A stretch of DNA of 64,000 nucleotides from Gemmatimonadota bacterium (GTDB lineage: Bacteria > Gemmatimonadota > Gemmatimonadetes > Gemmatimonadales > Gemmatimonadaceae). Location of the stretch: positions 1 through 64,000 of the forward strand of contig JAQBPY010000299.1 in assembly GCA_028287285.1 (NCBI GenBank), in the 5' to 3' direction. Position 1 is the first letter of the stretch, and the number at the start of each line of letters is the position of its first letter. Of this stretch, positions 1 through 9,087 are shown in pieces. A program made the position numbers and the translations under genes. A model generated the notes under the pieces. It did not search any database, was not told the origin of the DNA, and saw nothing but the letters and a program-made list of their open reading frames with translations.

Positions 1-327
1 ACGAGTGCATTGAAGCGTATGTCGGTCATTGCGTCAGACCAGACGCACCGTATTCGCCTCTCGTTCAATTCAGGCTTGTTGCGTTTCAGTGTCCAGACTC
101 CGGACCTTGGCGAGGCAACAGACGAGCTTGCGATCCGGTATACGGGGGATCAGCTCGATATTGGATTCAACGCGAGCTACCTGCTCGAGATCCTGCGATA
201 CATCCCCACCGAAGAAGTGAAGCTGACATTCAAGGCACCGGAACGGGCTGCCACAATTGAACCTGAAGGGTGGAGTGACCCCGCCACATACCTCTGTCTG
301 GTAATGCCACTTCGTCTCATTGATTGA
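1..327 (+). CDS. dnaN: DNA polymerase III beta clamp, C-terminal part (partial)
   Basis: This is the last third of the sliding clamp that tethers DNA polymerase III to the template. The open frame runs in from base 1, so the 5' part lies outside the window. The visible segment matches clamp domain III: an FNASYLLE-like stretch followed by a beta-rich region, ending YLCLVMPLRLID, close to the usual C-terminal VMPMRL that lines the partner-binding pocket. dnaN usually follows dnaA next to oriC, so the origin probably lies just upstream of this window; that is inferred. Confidence 0.9.
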   Translation, partial: TSALKRMSVIASDQTHRIRLSFNSGLLRFSVQTPDLGEATDELAIRYTGDQLDIGFNASYLLEILRYIPTEEVKLTFKAPERAATIEPEGWSDPATYLCLVMPLRLID

Positions 328-412
328 GCACATTCCACTGTACGCAAATGGGGTATGTGTACGGTGGTGTGTCATTGTATCAGGATGAGTACATGGACCC
401 TGGAATGAGTCG

Positions 413-1066
413 ATGAATGCACTGCAGACACTTGCACAGGCAGCAGGTGTTGCTTATGCAGCCGGGCTCAACTTGTATGCGACGATCGGGATCATTGGTC
501 TCGGGTCGCGTTTTGGCTGGATTGGTCCACTTCCAGGGAGTCTGACAGGATTGAGCTCATGGTGGGTCATTGGTGTTGCGCTGACACTGATGCTGATTGA
601 GTTCTCCGCGTCTCTTGTTCCAGCTGTAGCATCGATCTGGGACACTCTCCATTCGCTCATCCGGCCTCCTGCCGCAGCGGCCCTTGCTGCTGCTACAGCC
701 TGGCATGGAGATCCTCTGTTTGTGCTTGTTGCTGCGCTCCTTGGTGGAGGGCTCGCAGTCACAACGCATACCACGAAACTTGGCTTACGGTATGCCATCG
801 ATGCATCACCAGAGCCCATAACAAATGGGGTCACGAGTGTCACAGAGCTCACCCTGGTTGCCACCATCTCACTTGCATTGTGGCAACACCCCTTTCTGAC
901 GCTGTTGTTTGCCCTGATTGTGCTGGCTATTCTCATTGCAATGGTTCGGTTGATCTGGAGGACATTGCGCCAGGTTTTTTCAGGCCGGTGGGTTCCACGT
1001 CATGGCTTCCTGCAGGATGCTCGTACAAGTGATCGTCTCGAACGGAGGGCAGATGATCATGAGTGA
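413..1066 (+). CDS. DUF4126-type integral membrane protein
   Basis: A 217-residue hydrophobic protein with about five predicted membrane segments: near residues 10-30, 45-70, 85-120, 145-165 and 168-190. The glycine-rich N-terminus (AAGLNLYATIGIIGLG) and the central GGGLAVTTHTTKLGLR segment fit the DUF4126 family, whose function is unknown. The C-terminus is charged and probably cytoplasmic. It lies 85 bases after dnaN and could be cotranscribed with it. No catalytic motif is visible. Confidence 0.75.
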   Translation: MNALQTLAQAAGVAYAAGLNLYATIGIIGLGSRFGWIGPLPGSLTGLSSWWVIGVALTLMLIEFSASLVPAVASIWDTLHSLIRPPAAAALAAATAWHGDPLFVLVAALLGGGLAVTTHTTKLGLRYAIDASPEPITNGVTSVTELTLVATISLALWQHPFLTLLFALIVLAILIAMVRLIWRTLRQVFSGRWVPRHGFLQDARTSDRLERRADDHE

Positions 1067-1075
1067 TCATTCTTT

Positions 1076-1106
1076 AGTATTAAGTTATTTAGTATTAATT
1101 AATACT
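1076..1106. repeat. AT-rich palindromic tract between DUF4126 gene and rnpB
   Basis: A markedly AT-rich stretch in a GC-rich region. The motif TAGTATTAA occurs twice, and 1091-1106 is a perfect 16-base palindrome (AGTATTAATTAATACT). It could be a protein-binding site, a melting element or part of convergent termination. No gene is present here. Confidence 0.5.
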
Positions 1107-1125
1107 TAAATACTATATATACCAG

Positions 1126-1155
1126 ACTCTTCTTCTGCCGAAGCAGGAGAAGAGT
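1126..1155 (-). terminator. Stable UUCG-loop hairpin at the 3' end of rnpB
   Basis: Two 13-base arms (1126-1138 and 1143-1155, with one G-U pair) enclose a four-base loop. On the minus strand the loop reads C-UUCG-G, the exceptionally stable tetraloop. It directly follows the RNase P RNA 3' end, so it probably terminates or processes that transcript, and could also stop readthrough from the plus strand. No clear U-tract follows. Confidence 0.6.
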
Positions 1156-1540
1156 GGATAACTGCCGGCCTGTAAGCCGGGTTCTGTCGAGTGTTGCCAC
1201 TCGGACGGTCATTCCTCTAGGAGTACGGTCACCCATACCCTCGAGCAGCCTACCCGCAGCTTGATCGGAGTGGGCCACTCCTCGCTGCCTATTTGGCCTT
1301 GCTCCCACTGGGGTTTACCCGCCGGAGCTGTTACCAACTCCGCGGTGGGCTCTTACCCCACCATTTCACCCTTGCCTGTGTGCGATGGTCTGCACCATTG
1401 GCGGTTTACTTTCTGTTGCACTTTCCGTCGACGTCTTGCGACATCGCCCAGGCGTTACCTGGCAGTGCGCCCTCTGGAGCCCGGACTTTCCTCGAATACG
1501 TAAAGTACTCGCGACCGTCCGGCCGACAGTATCCACCTGA
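1152..1540 (-). ncRNA. rnpB: RNase P RNA, bacterial type A
   Basis: This is the catalytic RNA of ribonuclease P, which matures tRNA 5' ends. On the minus strand the conserved 5' block GAGGAAAGTCCGGGCTCC lies near 1497-1480 and the 3' block ACAGAACCCGGCTTACAGGCC near 1190-1165. The ends pair as helix P1: GGTGGATA-CTG at the 5' end with CAGTTATCCAC at the 3' end, one base bulged. The length of about 390 nt fits type A RNAs. The ends are placed from P1 and could shift by a few bases. Confidence 0.93.
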
Positions 1541-1679
1541 AAGATAACACATTACCACTGCACAAGGATGACGCGTGTATGACGCTTATGGCTAGCCTGT
1601 GTGACATAGTCTGCAACAAGACGCGGTGCAGCGTCCTGGCGACTTTACGCAGCCGATCCTGCATGATGGAGCAGAGCCA

Positions 1680-2570
1680 ATGTCAACGAGCTCAGACAGC
1701 AAGGACCTTCCACCCATAGTCACACTGCTTACGCCGGCGGAACGAACACGAGTCGATGCAATTGGGGAAGGTTACTATCATGCGTTGCATCGCGAAAATG
1801 TTGACGATGTCATTCGCGATCTCAAGTCACGCGAGATTCAGGCGGTTCTTGTATCAGTCAACTGTGCAGGAGTGCACGCAGGGCGGGTTGCATCACTTGT
1901 ACGGGAATTTCCACGGGTACCTGCCGTTGCGCTCCTGAGCGAGCTGGAAGCAAAGACGCCGCACGCAGTGCTGGCATTGGGGCAGAGTGGAATTCGTCGT
2001 TTGGTTGATGTTCGGCTGGCAAATGGATGGCGCGAGCTGCGTGGTGCATTGATGGCCGACTCAGTGAACAGCAGCCAGCGTGTTGCCCTCGGCCAATTGG
2101 CCGTTGATCTCATTGGCGCATCAGCAGATTGTCTGACGTTCTTCGAGATGCTGTTCACGTGCTCGCCACGTATCAGCAATGTTCGGATGCTCGCGAGACA
2201 CCTGTATCTGTTGCCGAGTACCTTGATGAGCCGATTCTTTCGTGTTGGTGCGCCAACACCTAAGCAATATCTGGCTATGGCACGTCTAGTTCGTGCTGCA
2301 TGGTTGTTTGAGAATGCGGGATATTCCATTGCCAATGTTGCCTATCATCTCGACTACAGCTCGCCGCAGAGCTTTGGCCGGCATGTACGTGCTCATTTGC
2401 ACATGACAGCCGGAGATTTTCGGGCTCGTTACGATGGTACTGGAATGTTTGAGCGATTTCGTGCAGAGCTTATTCTTCCGCACTTGAACGCTCTTCGCAT
2501 ACTACGCCCCATGGTGGCCACACCAGGTTGGATACGTGTTGAATCCACCAGGACCTACGGCAGCGAGTGA
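1680..2570 (+). CDS. AraC-family transcriptional regulator with receiver-like N-terminus
   Basis: A DNA-binding protein of about 296 residues. The C-terminal part contains the two helix-turn-helix units of the AraC family: a first one near LARHLYLLPSTLMSRFFR and a second near ANVAYHLDYSSPQSFGRHVR. The N-terminal 120 residues alternate beta and alpha like a response-regulator receiver (VTLLTP, AVLVSVNCAG, AVALLSE), but no clear phosphoacceptor aspartate is seen, so it may be a degenerate or ligand-sensing domain. I chose ATG 1680 because a GGAG lies about ten bases upstream; the frame is open to 1626. Its targets are unknown. Confidence 0.75.
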   Translation: MSTSSDSKDLPPIVTLLTPAERTRVDAIGEGYYHALHRENVDDVIRDLKSREIQAVLVSVNCAGVHAGRVASLVREFPRVPAVALLSELEAKTPHAVLALGQSGIRRLVDVRLANGWRELRGALMADSVNSSQRVALGQLAVDLIGASADCLTFFEMLFTCSPRISNVRMLARHLYLLPSTLMSRFFRVGAPTPKQYLAMARLVRAAWLFENAGYSIANVAYHLDYSSPQSFGRHVRAHLHMTAGDFRARYDGTGMFERFRAELILPHLNALRILRPMVATPGWIRVESTRTYGSE

Positions 2571-2573
2571 TGT

Positions 2574-3131
2574 TCAGGTAGGCAGGCGTGCAACAATTTC
2601 ACTTGCACGTGCCAGCGATACCACCTGAAGGCCAGCCGCATTCAATGCCTCTGTCCCGCCTTCTTCCCTATCAACGAGTGCGAGTACTCCTGTCACGATT
2701 CCGCCGGCAGCCCGAATACTGTCTACCGCGCGAATGGCTGATCCACCTGTGGTGATGACGTCTTCAATGACAGCAACACGATCACCGCTCTTGAATGGAC
2801 CTTCAATCAGGCGCCCGGTACCATGCGTCTTGGCTTCCTTTCGTACAGTGAATGCACGGAGAGGCCGTGACGTATTCGCGCTGGCGTATGCGATTGCATA
2901 GCTCACGGGATCGGCCCCAAGTGTCAGCCCTCCAATAGCCGAAATATCCCAGTTCGTTTGCCCGAGTGCTGCGAGCGCCAACGGACCGATCAGTGCCAGT
3001 CCCTCAGGGCTCATTGTGGTGAGGCGCGCGTCGATATATAAGGTGGACTGACGTCCGGACGCGAGCGTAAAATGTCCACGGCGAGCAGACCGTTCGGCGA
3101 GCAGGCTGAGAAGGCTGTCCAGATCAGGCAT
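2574..3131 (-). CDS. pyrE: Orotate phosphoribosyltransferase
   Basis: Converts orotate and PRPP to orotidine 5'-phosphate in de novo pyrimidine synthesis. The 185-residue protein shows the diagnostic PRPP-binding motif VAVIEDVITTGGSA near residue 115 and the FTVRKEAKTHG loop that contributes catalytic lysines. The N-terminal RRGHFTLASGRQSTLYIDAR is typical of the bacterial enzyme. It is convergent with the AraC-type gene (3 bases apart), and its start faces the histidine kinase gene. Confidence 0.95.
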   Translation of the reverse strand: MPDLDSLLSLLAERSARRGHFTLASGRQSTLYIDARLTTMSPEGLALIGPLALAALGQTNWDISAIGGLTLGADPVSYAIAYASANTSRPLRAFTVRKEAKTHGTGRLIEGPFKSGDRVAVIEDVITTGGSAIRAVDSIRAAGGIVTGVLALVDREEGGTEALNAAGLQVVSLARASEIVARLPT

Positions 3132-4896
3132 GGAAGTGGTTGACGTGAGTGAAAAAATAGACGGTGGTCAGGCAGTGGAGCATATGGCGGAGGAACGTAC
3201 TGGAATGGGACTCCTGTCCCGATTTCTTGGTGCGGTATTTCTTGTACTGCTCGGCGGCCTGCTCCTTCTCGATCGCGCGTTGCTCAAAGCCAATCAGTAT
3301 CAGGCGACACTCGATGCGCAAGCAGCGGGCTTGCTGACGGAAGCATTTGTTGCCCAGCAAACTGTAGTACTCGACCGTGTCATCACCGCGGCTGAAGAGA
3401 AGAACGGAGTGCATGACACTGCTGCGGTCCGGGGAGCGGTGCAACGACTCCTCACGACTGCTCCCGGACTGCGCCAGGCGTGGTTGCTGGGCATGAATGG
3501 TCGTGTGGATCTCGATGTCTCGGAGAGCTCGGTCGAACGAGTACTGCCGGTCGCGTTAATAGAGCGACTTCATGCAACGCAGCCGGCAGGCGGGCTGACA
3601 ATTGACGTGATTCCGGTGGCCTCCGGCCACTCGCTGGTCACATTGGTGAAGCCACTGAGAGCATCGACTGGTGCCACAATGGGTGTCGCTGGTCTGGTGT
3701 TTGACGGCGACACGCTCCGAGCATGGCTCGCGCGCACAAAACCGGGAACACGCCTGACGCTGCTCGTCATGTCAGGCGAAGATACGGTGACATTTCTTGG
3801 CCAGCCTGGTGAAAGTGCCCAGGCGCTGGCCACTGAGTACACCATTGTCCGGCTGCCCACCGGGGGTACGTGGCGTATTGTCACAACGCATGCGCTTACC
3901 ACCCGATCGTTGCGATGGGCGCTGTGGACACTTGGTGTTGCCGGCGTCCTGTTCCTTGCACTCGGGCTATTGAGGGAGCAGCGGAGAGCACTCCAGGTAG
4001 CTGAACGGTCAGCGGAGCTGGAACGGCTCTACAGTGACGTAAAAAAGGCGAATCAGGCGAAGAGCGAATTTCTCGCGAACATTTCGCATGAGCTTCGTAC
4101 TCCGCTGAATGCAATTGTGGGGTTCGTCGAGCTGCTGCATGATGGCTTTTATGGCGAGCTCTCTCCCCGTCAGGCCCTGCCGGTCGATCGTATCTCCGCC
4201 TCGGCGACGCACCTTCGTCATCTCGTGGATCAGGTGCTGGACATTGCCAAGATTGCTGCCGGACGTCTCGAAGTGCATGCAGAAACGATAGTGCTGCGTC
4301 CATTCGTGCTCAATGTCGCAAGTGAGCTGGAGTCACTTGTGGGTGAGCGTGACCTGGCATTCTCCATCACCATCAGCACATCACTTCCGCGTGTACGTAC
4401 GGATCCGACCCACCTGAGGCAGATCCTCATCAACCTCATTGGAAATGCGATGAAGTACACTCCGGCGGGCCAGGTAGGCGTGCGTGCCCGGCTCGTTGAT
4501 GCCTCCGGTATTCCTGCCGATCGTCGTGTTGGGGCAATACGCCGAGAGGAGGCGCGAAACGCGGCCTCGGCCATACGTCCACCCCGCAATGGAACGTGGG
4601 TGGCGCTGCAGGTGGTAGACACGGGAGTTGGCATCGCGCCAGCCGATCAGGAGCGAATCTTTGACGAATTCGAGCAGGTGAATGCTGGACCTCGAGGTGA
4701 TTCGATGAATCGTGGAACCGGGCTCGGGCTCGCGATCTCCCGCCGTCTCGCCCGTCTGCTCGGCGGCGAAATCGAGGTTGAAAGCGAGCTCGGCAAGGGT
4801 TCCACGTTTACCGTGTGGCTTCCCGTCAACACGGCGGATCTTGTACCAGAACCAAACGGTGATATCACGCCGGGTGGTGACGAGCTCAGCGCTTGA
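3130..4896 (+). CDS. Membrane-bound sensor histidine kinase
   Basis: A 588-residue two-component sensor. One membrane segment lies near residues 27-49 and a second near 256-276; they bracket a sensor region of about 200 residues that is probably periplasmic. A short coiled linker leads to the HisKA dimerisation domain with the H-box ISHELRTPLN (phosphoacceptor His about residue 320). The ATP-binding domain has an N-box (NLIGNAMKYTP), a G1 box (VDTGVGIA), an F-box and a G2 box (GTGLGLAI). The last base of pyrE overlaps ATG 3130; ATG 3184, preceded by GGAG, is an equally good start. No response regulator is adjacent, so it is an orphan kinase. Confidence 0.9.
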   Translation: MEVVDVSEKIDGGQAVEHMAEERTGMGLLSRFLGAVFLVLLGGLLLLDRALLKANQYQATLDAQAAGLLTEAFVAQQTVVLDRVITAAEEKNGVHDTAAVRGAVQRLLTTAPGLRQAWLLGMNGRVDLDVSESSVERVLPVALIERLHATQPAGGLTIDVIPVASGHSLVTLVKPLRASTGATMGVAGLVFDGDTLRAWLARTKPGTRLTLLVMSGEDTVTFLGQPGESAQALATEYTIVRLPTGGTWRIVTTHALTTRSLRWALWTLGVAGVLFLALGLLREQRRALQVAERSAELERLYSDVKKANQAKSEFLANISHELRTPLNAIVGFVELLHDGFYGELSPRQALPVDRISASATHLRHLVDQVLDIAKIAAGRLEVHAETIVLRPFVLNVASELESLVGERDLAFSITISTSLPRVRTDPTHLRQILINLIGNAMKYTPAGQVGVRARLVDASGIPADRRVGAIRREEARNAASAIRPPRNGTWVALQVVDTGVGIAPADQERIFDEFEQVNAGPRGDSMNRGTGLGLAISRRLARLLGGEIEVESELGKGSTFTVWLPVNTADLVPEPNGDITPGGDELSA

Positions 4897-5791
4897 AGAT
4901 TCCCTTGACGCGTGAAAGCAGGCCCTGTGATGCGGCTTCTTCCGGGGCGTTCAATGCCGTGTCGAGCTCGCGAGCAAAGGTCACCGTGTCCGGATAGCGC
5001 TGGCGTGGATCCTTGCTCAGACCGCGCATGATGACCTGTTCAACAGCGGAGGAAAATTTCAGGTTTGGCCGAGCGGCGTTGAGGGGAATAGGCGGCTGTG
5101 AGAGCAGCTGTGAGAACATCTCGCGAGGAGTCTTTGCCGTGAACGGCAGGCAGCCGGTCAGCAGCAGATAGGCAATGGTCGCCAAGCTGTACTGGTCGGC
5201 AGCAGGCGAAACAAGCTCTCCGGAGAGGGCTTCGGGAGCCACATACATGAGCGTCCCCACGAAAAAGCCAGCACGGGTCAGTCGTTGCTCCGGCGCCATG
5301 TCGGTATCGGTGGCGATACCAAAATCCAGCAGCTTCACCTGGCGGCTGGTTGGATCGTACATGACGTTGTCGGGCTTCAGATCGCGATGGACGATGCCTA
5401 CGACGTGCGCGGCGTGTACAGCGTCGCCGATCTGGCGAATGATGGTGGCAACTTCATCCTGGGGAAGCGGGCCACGTTGTTTGGCGTAGCGCTCCAGGAG
5501 TTCGCCGGCAGCCCACTCAATGGCCAGGAAGTGCATTCCCGGGCCGGCTTCTCCAACTTCGATGGTCTGGACGACGTTCGGGTGCTGCACACGTTCGCCG
5601 TATCGTGCTTCACGCACAAAACGGGCGACCGCCGTCTTGTCCTGGCGGAGCTTTTCGCGCAGGACCTTCACGGCCACCGTTCCATGGGTGGCGTGTTCGG
5701 CGCGAAAGACGGCAGACGTGCCGCCTTCGCCAACTTCTCCGCGCAGGGTATACCCGGCGAGTGATCTACCTATCAGGTTCTCTTTTGGCAC
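4886..5791 (-). CDS. Soluble serine/threonine protein kinase
   Basis: A 301-residue Hanks-type kinase that consists of little more than the catalytic domain. Visible elements are the glycine-rich loop (GEVGEGGTSAVF), the ATP-anchoring lysine in VAVKVL, the catalytic loop VHRDLKPDN, the metal-binding DFG in LLDFGIA, and GTLMYVAPE after the activation segment. No membrane segment or PASTA sensor domain follows, which is unusual for bacterial family members, so the input must come from a partner. It converges with the histidine kinase gene and shares its last 11 bases. It is divergent from polA. Confidence 0.92.
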   Translation of the reverse strand: MPKENLIGRSLAGYTLRGEVGEGGTSAVFRAEHATHGTVAVKVLREKLRQDKTAVARFVREARYGERVQHPNVVQTIEVGEAGPGMHFLAIEWAAGELLERYAKQRGPLPQDEVATIIRQIGDAVHAAHVVGIVHRDLKPDNVMYDPTSRQVKLLDFGIATDTDMAPEQRLTRAGFFVGTLMYVAPEALSGELVSPAADQYSLATIAYLLLTGCLPFTAKTPREMFSQLLSQPPIPLNAARPNLKFSSAVEQVIMRGLSKDPRQRYPDTVTFARELDTALNAPEEAASQGLLSRVKGIFKR

Positions 5792-5902
5792 GAGGCGAAC
5801 CTAACGTCTCCGCGCAGGTGGTAGCAAGCAGGATGATGGAGGTTTTGTGAGAGTTTGTGTGCGGTGGGGTAGAAGGCATACCGCCCTGTGGGCGCACGCC
5901 CT

Positions 5903-8890
5903 ATGCTTCGCGCATCCCGACTGCCTGCTTCCGTGACTGATCCTACATCATCTCCCAAGTCCATCCCGACGCGGCCGTCCGAGCCGCGGCTCTTTCTCGT
6001 GGACGGATATGCGCTGATTTATCGCGCCTTCTTTGCCCTGATCTCACGACCATTGACGACCGCACGTGGGGAGAACACGTCAGCGGCGTGGGGTATTGCC
6101 AATTTCGTGCAGCGCCTGCGCGCGAATCACCGCCCCGACTACCTGGGCTGGGTTCACGACTCGGGAATGAGCTTCCGGCATGAGAAGTATCCCGCCTACA
6201 AGGCCACGCGCGAGAAGCTCACAGAGGAATTGCAAAGCGATTTCGACACGGGCATGGAGCGTATCAAACAACTGCTCGATGCACACCGCATCCCCATCCT
6301 GTCGCTCGCCGGATATGAGGCGGATGACGTCATTGGCACGCTGGCAAAACAGGGGGCGGAGCAGGGCATCAACGTGGTCATTGTCTCGGGCGACAAGGAC
6401 TTTCAGCAGATGGTGCGGCCTCATGTCTGGCTCCTCAACCCCGGCCGAGGTGGGCCGGCGAGCGTGGAGGAGCAGTGGGTGTCTGTGGAGAATGGCTCCG
6501 AACGCCTTGGCGTGCCTCCGGCCCATGTGACTGACTATCTGGCGATGGTGGGTGACTCGTCCGACAACGTGCCGGGCGTAAAAGGGGTGGGAGAGAAGAC
6601 GGCGCAGGAGCTCGTTGCGCAGTTTGGCGATCTCGAGGCAATTCTCGCGGCTGCGCCCACATTGGCCAAGAAGCGTCCGCGCGAAGCGCTGATGGAGCAT
6701 GCAGCATCGGCCCGGTTGTCAAAGGAGCTGGTAACGATTCAGTGTGATTTGCCACTGACGCTCTCACTCGACGAGCTGCGGATTCGGGAGCCGGATTCTG
6801 CGCGGCTGCGTCAGATTTTCGTGGAGCTCGAGTTTCACACGCTGGTGAAGAGTCTGCCCGACACTTCGGCGACAACGGTCATGTCGCCGGATGCTGTAGA
6901 TGCCCCTGTCGAAGCGTCGCCGCGCCCCGCCACGAACTATGTCACTGTCGATACGCTGTCCGCGCTCGACGCGATGATTCACCGTGCGCGGAGCGCTCCG
7001 TACATCGTGTTCGACACGAACACCATGATGGAATCCGATAGCCCACAAAAGGGCGATCCGCTCAGGAGCACGATCGCGGGCATCTCCATCGCGGTCGCGC
7101 CGGGTGAGGCGTACTATCTGCCCCTTCGGCACCGGGAGCTGCAGCCCGCACAGGGTGACTTGCTGCTTGGTGACGCGCCGGAGCTAGGAAAGCCGGCAAC
7201 GAGGCGTGCCACCAAGTCGGCGGAGCCATCAAGCATCGCGGCGCGTGCGCTGGCCGCTGGTCCTTCGTCAACGAAGAACCTGCCGGCGCTCGACGACCCG
7301 GCCATGGCACCGCTCCGTGCCCTGCTCGAGGATGCAAACGTCTCCAAAGTGGCGCAGGACGCCAAGCGGGGCATTCTCGTGCTGCGCCGCGCGGGAATTG
7401 CGCTGCGTGGCCTGGTCTCCGATACGATGATTGCCAGCTACGTGCTGGATCCAGGCCGGAGGTCGCACGGCCTGGATCTCCTTGCCTTGGAGTTTCTCGA
7501 TCGCACCATCACGAGCTACGACGATCTCTGTGGAAAGGGCAAAACAGAAGTTGCATTCGATGTTGTGCCGGTTTCCGCGGCGCGCGACTATGCCTGCGAG
7601 CAGGTGGACGTCACCTGGCAGCTCGAGGAACAGTTCCGTCCTCAGCTGGAAGCGCAGCAGGTCCTCGAGCTCTACCGCGACATAGAGATTCCATTGGCCG
7701 GCGTGCTCGCCGACATGGAATGGACGGGCATTGAGATAGATCGTGCATGGTTTGCATCGCTCAAGGAGCGGTTCGAGCGCGAGCGCCGCCGAGTGGAGCA
7801 GGAGATTTACGCGGCGGCCGGAGGAGAGTTCAACATCAACTCCAACCCCCAGCTCAGGGACGTTCTGTTCGATCGTCTTGGACTTCCCATCAGCAAGAAG
7901 ACGGCAAGTGGCCCATCGACAGATGTGACGGTGCTGCAGGAGCTTGCGGACGCAGGGCATGAGCTGCCTGTGCTGCTCATGGAATACCGTGAGTTGAGCA
8001 AGCTCGAAAGTACGTACATCGATGCGTTGCCGATTCTGGTGAATCCACACAGCGGCCGCATTCACACCACGTACAGTCAAACGGTCGCGGCAACGGGACG
8101 TCTCTCGTCGGGCGATCCGAATCTTCAAAACATCCCGATTCGACGCGAGCTCGGGAAAGACGTGCGTCGCGGCTTCATTCCGCGCAGCGGGTGGAAGCTG
8201 CTCGCGGCGGATTACTCGCAGATCGAGCTGCGGCTGTTAGCCCACCTGTCCGATGATCCGGCGTTCGTAGCGGCGTTCAAGTCGGGCGGTGATATCCACC
8301 GGCAGACGGCCGCGCTGATCTTCGATGTTCCATTGGCCGACGTCACGTCGGAAATGCGGGCGCGCGCAAAAACCATCAACTTCGCAACTATCTACGGACA
8401 AGGGCCTCACGCCCTCTCCCGCCAGCTTAAGATCTCGCACGCCGAAGCGAAAGAGTTCATCGAGAAGTACTTCGTTCGCTTTCATCGTGTGCGGGAATAC
8501 CTTGATGCCATGGTGGACTATGCGCGCACACACGGCTACGTGGAAACGCTGTTCAAGCGCCGCCGGTACGTTCCCGAGCTGCGTGATCGCAACTTCAACA
8601 TCCGTGCATTTGGCGAGCGTACGGCCGCCAATTCCCCCATCCAGGGCTCGGCGGCGGACCTGATCAAGATCGCCATGATCAACATCCGTGAGCGTCTCGC
8701 AGTGGAACAACGCCAGGGGCGTATGTTGCTGCAGGTGCATGACGAGCTCGTGTTGGAAGTACCGGACGACGAAATCGACGTCGTCACGGCGCTGGTGAAA
8801 CACGAGATGGAGCATGCGGCGGAGCTCTCCGTGCCGCTGCTGGTAGATGTGGGTGTAGGCTCGAACTGGGTGGAGACGAAACAGGGCTGA
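5903..8890 (+). CDS. polA: DNA polymerase I
   Basis: Repair and Okazaki-fragment polymerase of about 995 residues. The N-terminal 5'-3' exonuclease domain begins at FLVDGYALIYRAF and includes VSGDKDFQQMV and VGDSSDNVPG. The polymerase domain has motif A (LLAADYSQIELRLLAHL), motif B (RAKTINFATIYGQ, phenylalanine at the sugar-selecting position) and motif C (LLQVHDELVLEVP). The middle 3'-5' exonuclease domain is damaged: FDTET is FDTNT, the YD carrying the second aspartate is deleted (VAQDAKRGI), and the third aspartate is glutamine (ACEQVDVT). It also carries a low-complexity insert of about 55 residues after YYLPLRH. Upstream GTG 5888 is an alternative start. Confidence 0.95.
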   Translation: MLRASRLPASVTDPTSSPKSIPTRPSEPRLFLVDGYALIYRAFFALISRPLTTARGENTSAAWGIANFVQRLRANHRPDYLGWVHDSGMSFRHEKYPAYKATREKLTEELQSDFDTGMERIKQLLDAHRIPILSLAGYEADDVIGTLAKQGAEQGINVVIVSGDKDFQQMVRPHVWLLNPGRGGPASVEEQWVSVENGSERLGVPPAHVTDYLAMVGDSSDNVPGVKGVGEKTAQELVAQFGDLEAILAAAPTLAKKRPREALMEHAASARLSKELVTIQCDLPLTLSLDELRIREPDSARLRQIFVELEFHTLVKSLPDTSATTVMSPDAVDAPVEASPRPATNYVTVDTLSALDAMIHRARSAPYIVFDTNTMMESDSPQKGDPLRSTIAGISIAVAPGEAYYLPLRHRELQPAQGDLLLGDAPELGKPATRRATKSAEPSSIAARALAAGPSSTKNLPALDDPAMAPLRALLEDANVSKVAQDAKRGILVLRRAGIALRGLVSDTMIASYVLDPGRRSHGLDLLALEFLDRTITSYDDLCGKGKTEVAFDVVPVSAARDYACEQVDVTWQLEEQFRPQLEAQQVLELYRDIEIPLAGVLADMEWTGIEIDRAWFASLKERFERERRRVEQEIYAAAGGEFNINSNPQLRDVLFDRLGLPISKKTASGPSTDVTVLQELADAGHELPVLLMEYRELSKLESTYIDALPILVNPHSGRIHTTYSQTVAATGRLSSGDPNLQNIPIRRELGKDVRRGFIPRSGWKLLAADYSQIELRLLAHLSDDPAFVAAFKSGGDIHRQTAALIFDVPLADVTSEMRARAKTINFATIYGQGPHALSRQLKISHAEAKEFIEKYFVRFHRVREYLDAMVDYARTHGYVETLFKRRRYVPELRDRNFNIRAFGERTAANSPIQGSAADLIKIAMINIRERLAVEQRQGRMLLQVHDELVLEVPDDEIDVVTALVKHEMEHAAELSVPLLVDVGVGSNWVETKQG

Positions 8891-8978
8891 GGCGACAAAC
8901 GTCTTGCAGAGTGCGCCGGTTCGGGCAGATCGAACGAGCCAGCTGGTACACATGCCTTCGCGTCAGATAGCCTAACTA

Positions 8979-9008
8979 TTGACAGCACAATGTCTTAGCG
9001 CATATGAT
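8979..9008 (+). promoter_or_regulatory. Sigma70-type promoter for the prepilin gene
   Basis: A perfect TTGACA (8979-8984) is followed after 18 bases by TATGAT (9003-9008). Transcription would start near 9015, leaving an untranslated leader of about 73 bases before ATG 9088. The leader has no obvious strong ribosome-binding site. Confidence 0.65.
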
Positions 9009-9087
9009 TGCGCAGGGCACCGTGCTTGCCTTGGTGGGCATCGTGACTACCCGCCCATATTCTCACCGACAGCATCGGACTCCCGTG

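Noticed and set aside
1155-1165. DnaA-box-like TTATCCACT
   Set aside because: It is explained by helix P1 of RNase P RNA, with the complementary strand at the RNA's 5' end.
7268-8128. 286-residue minus-strand open frame
   Set aside because: Shadow of polA.
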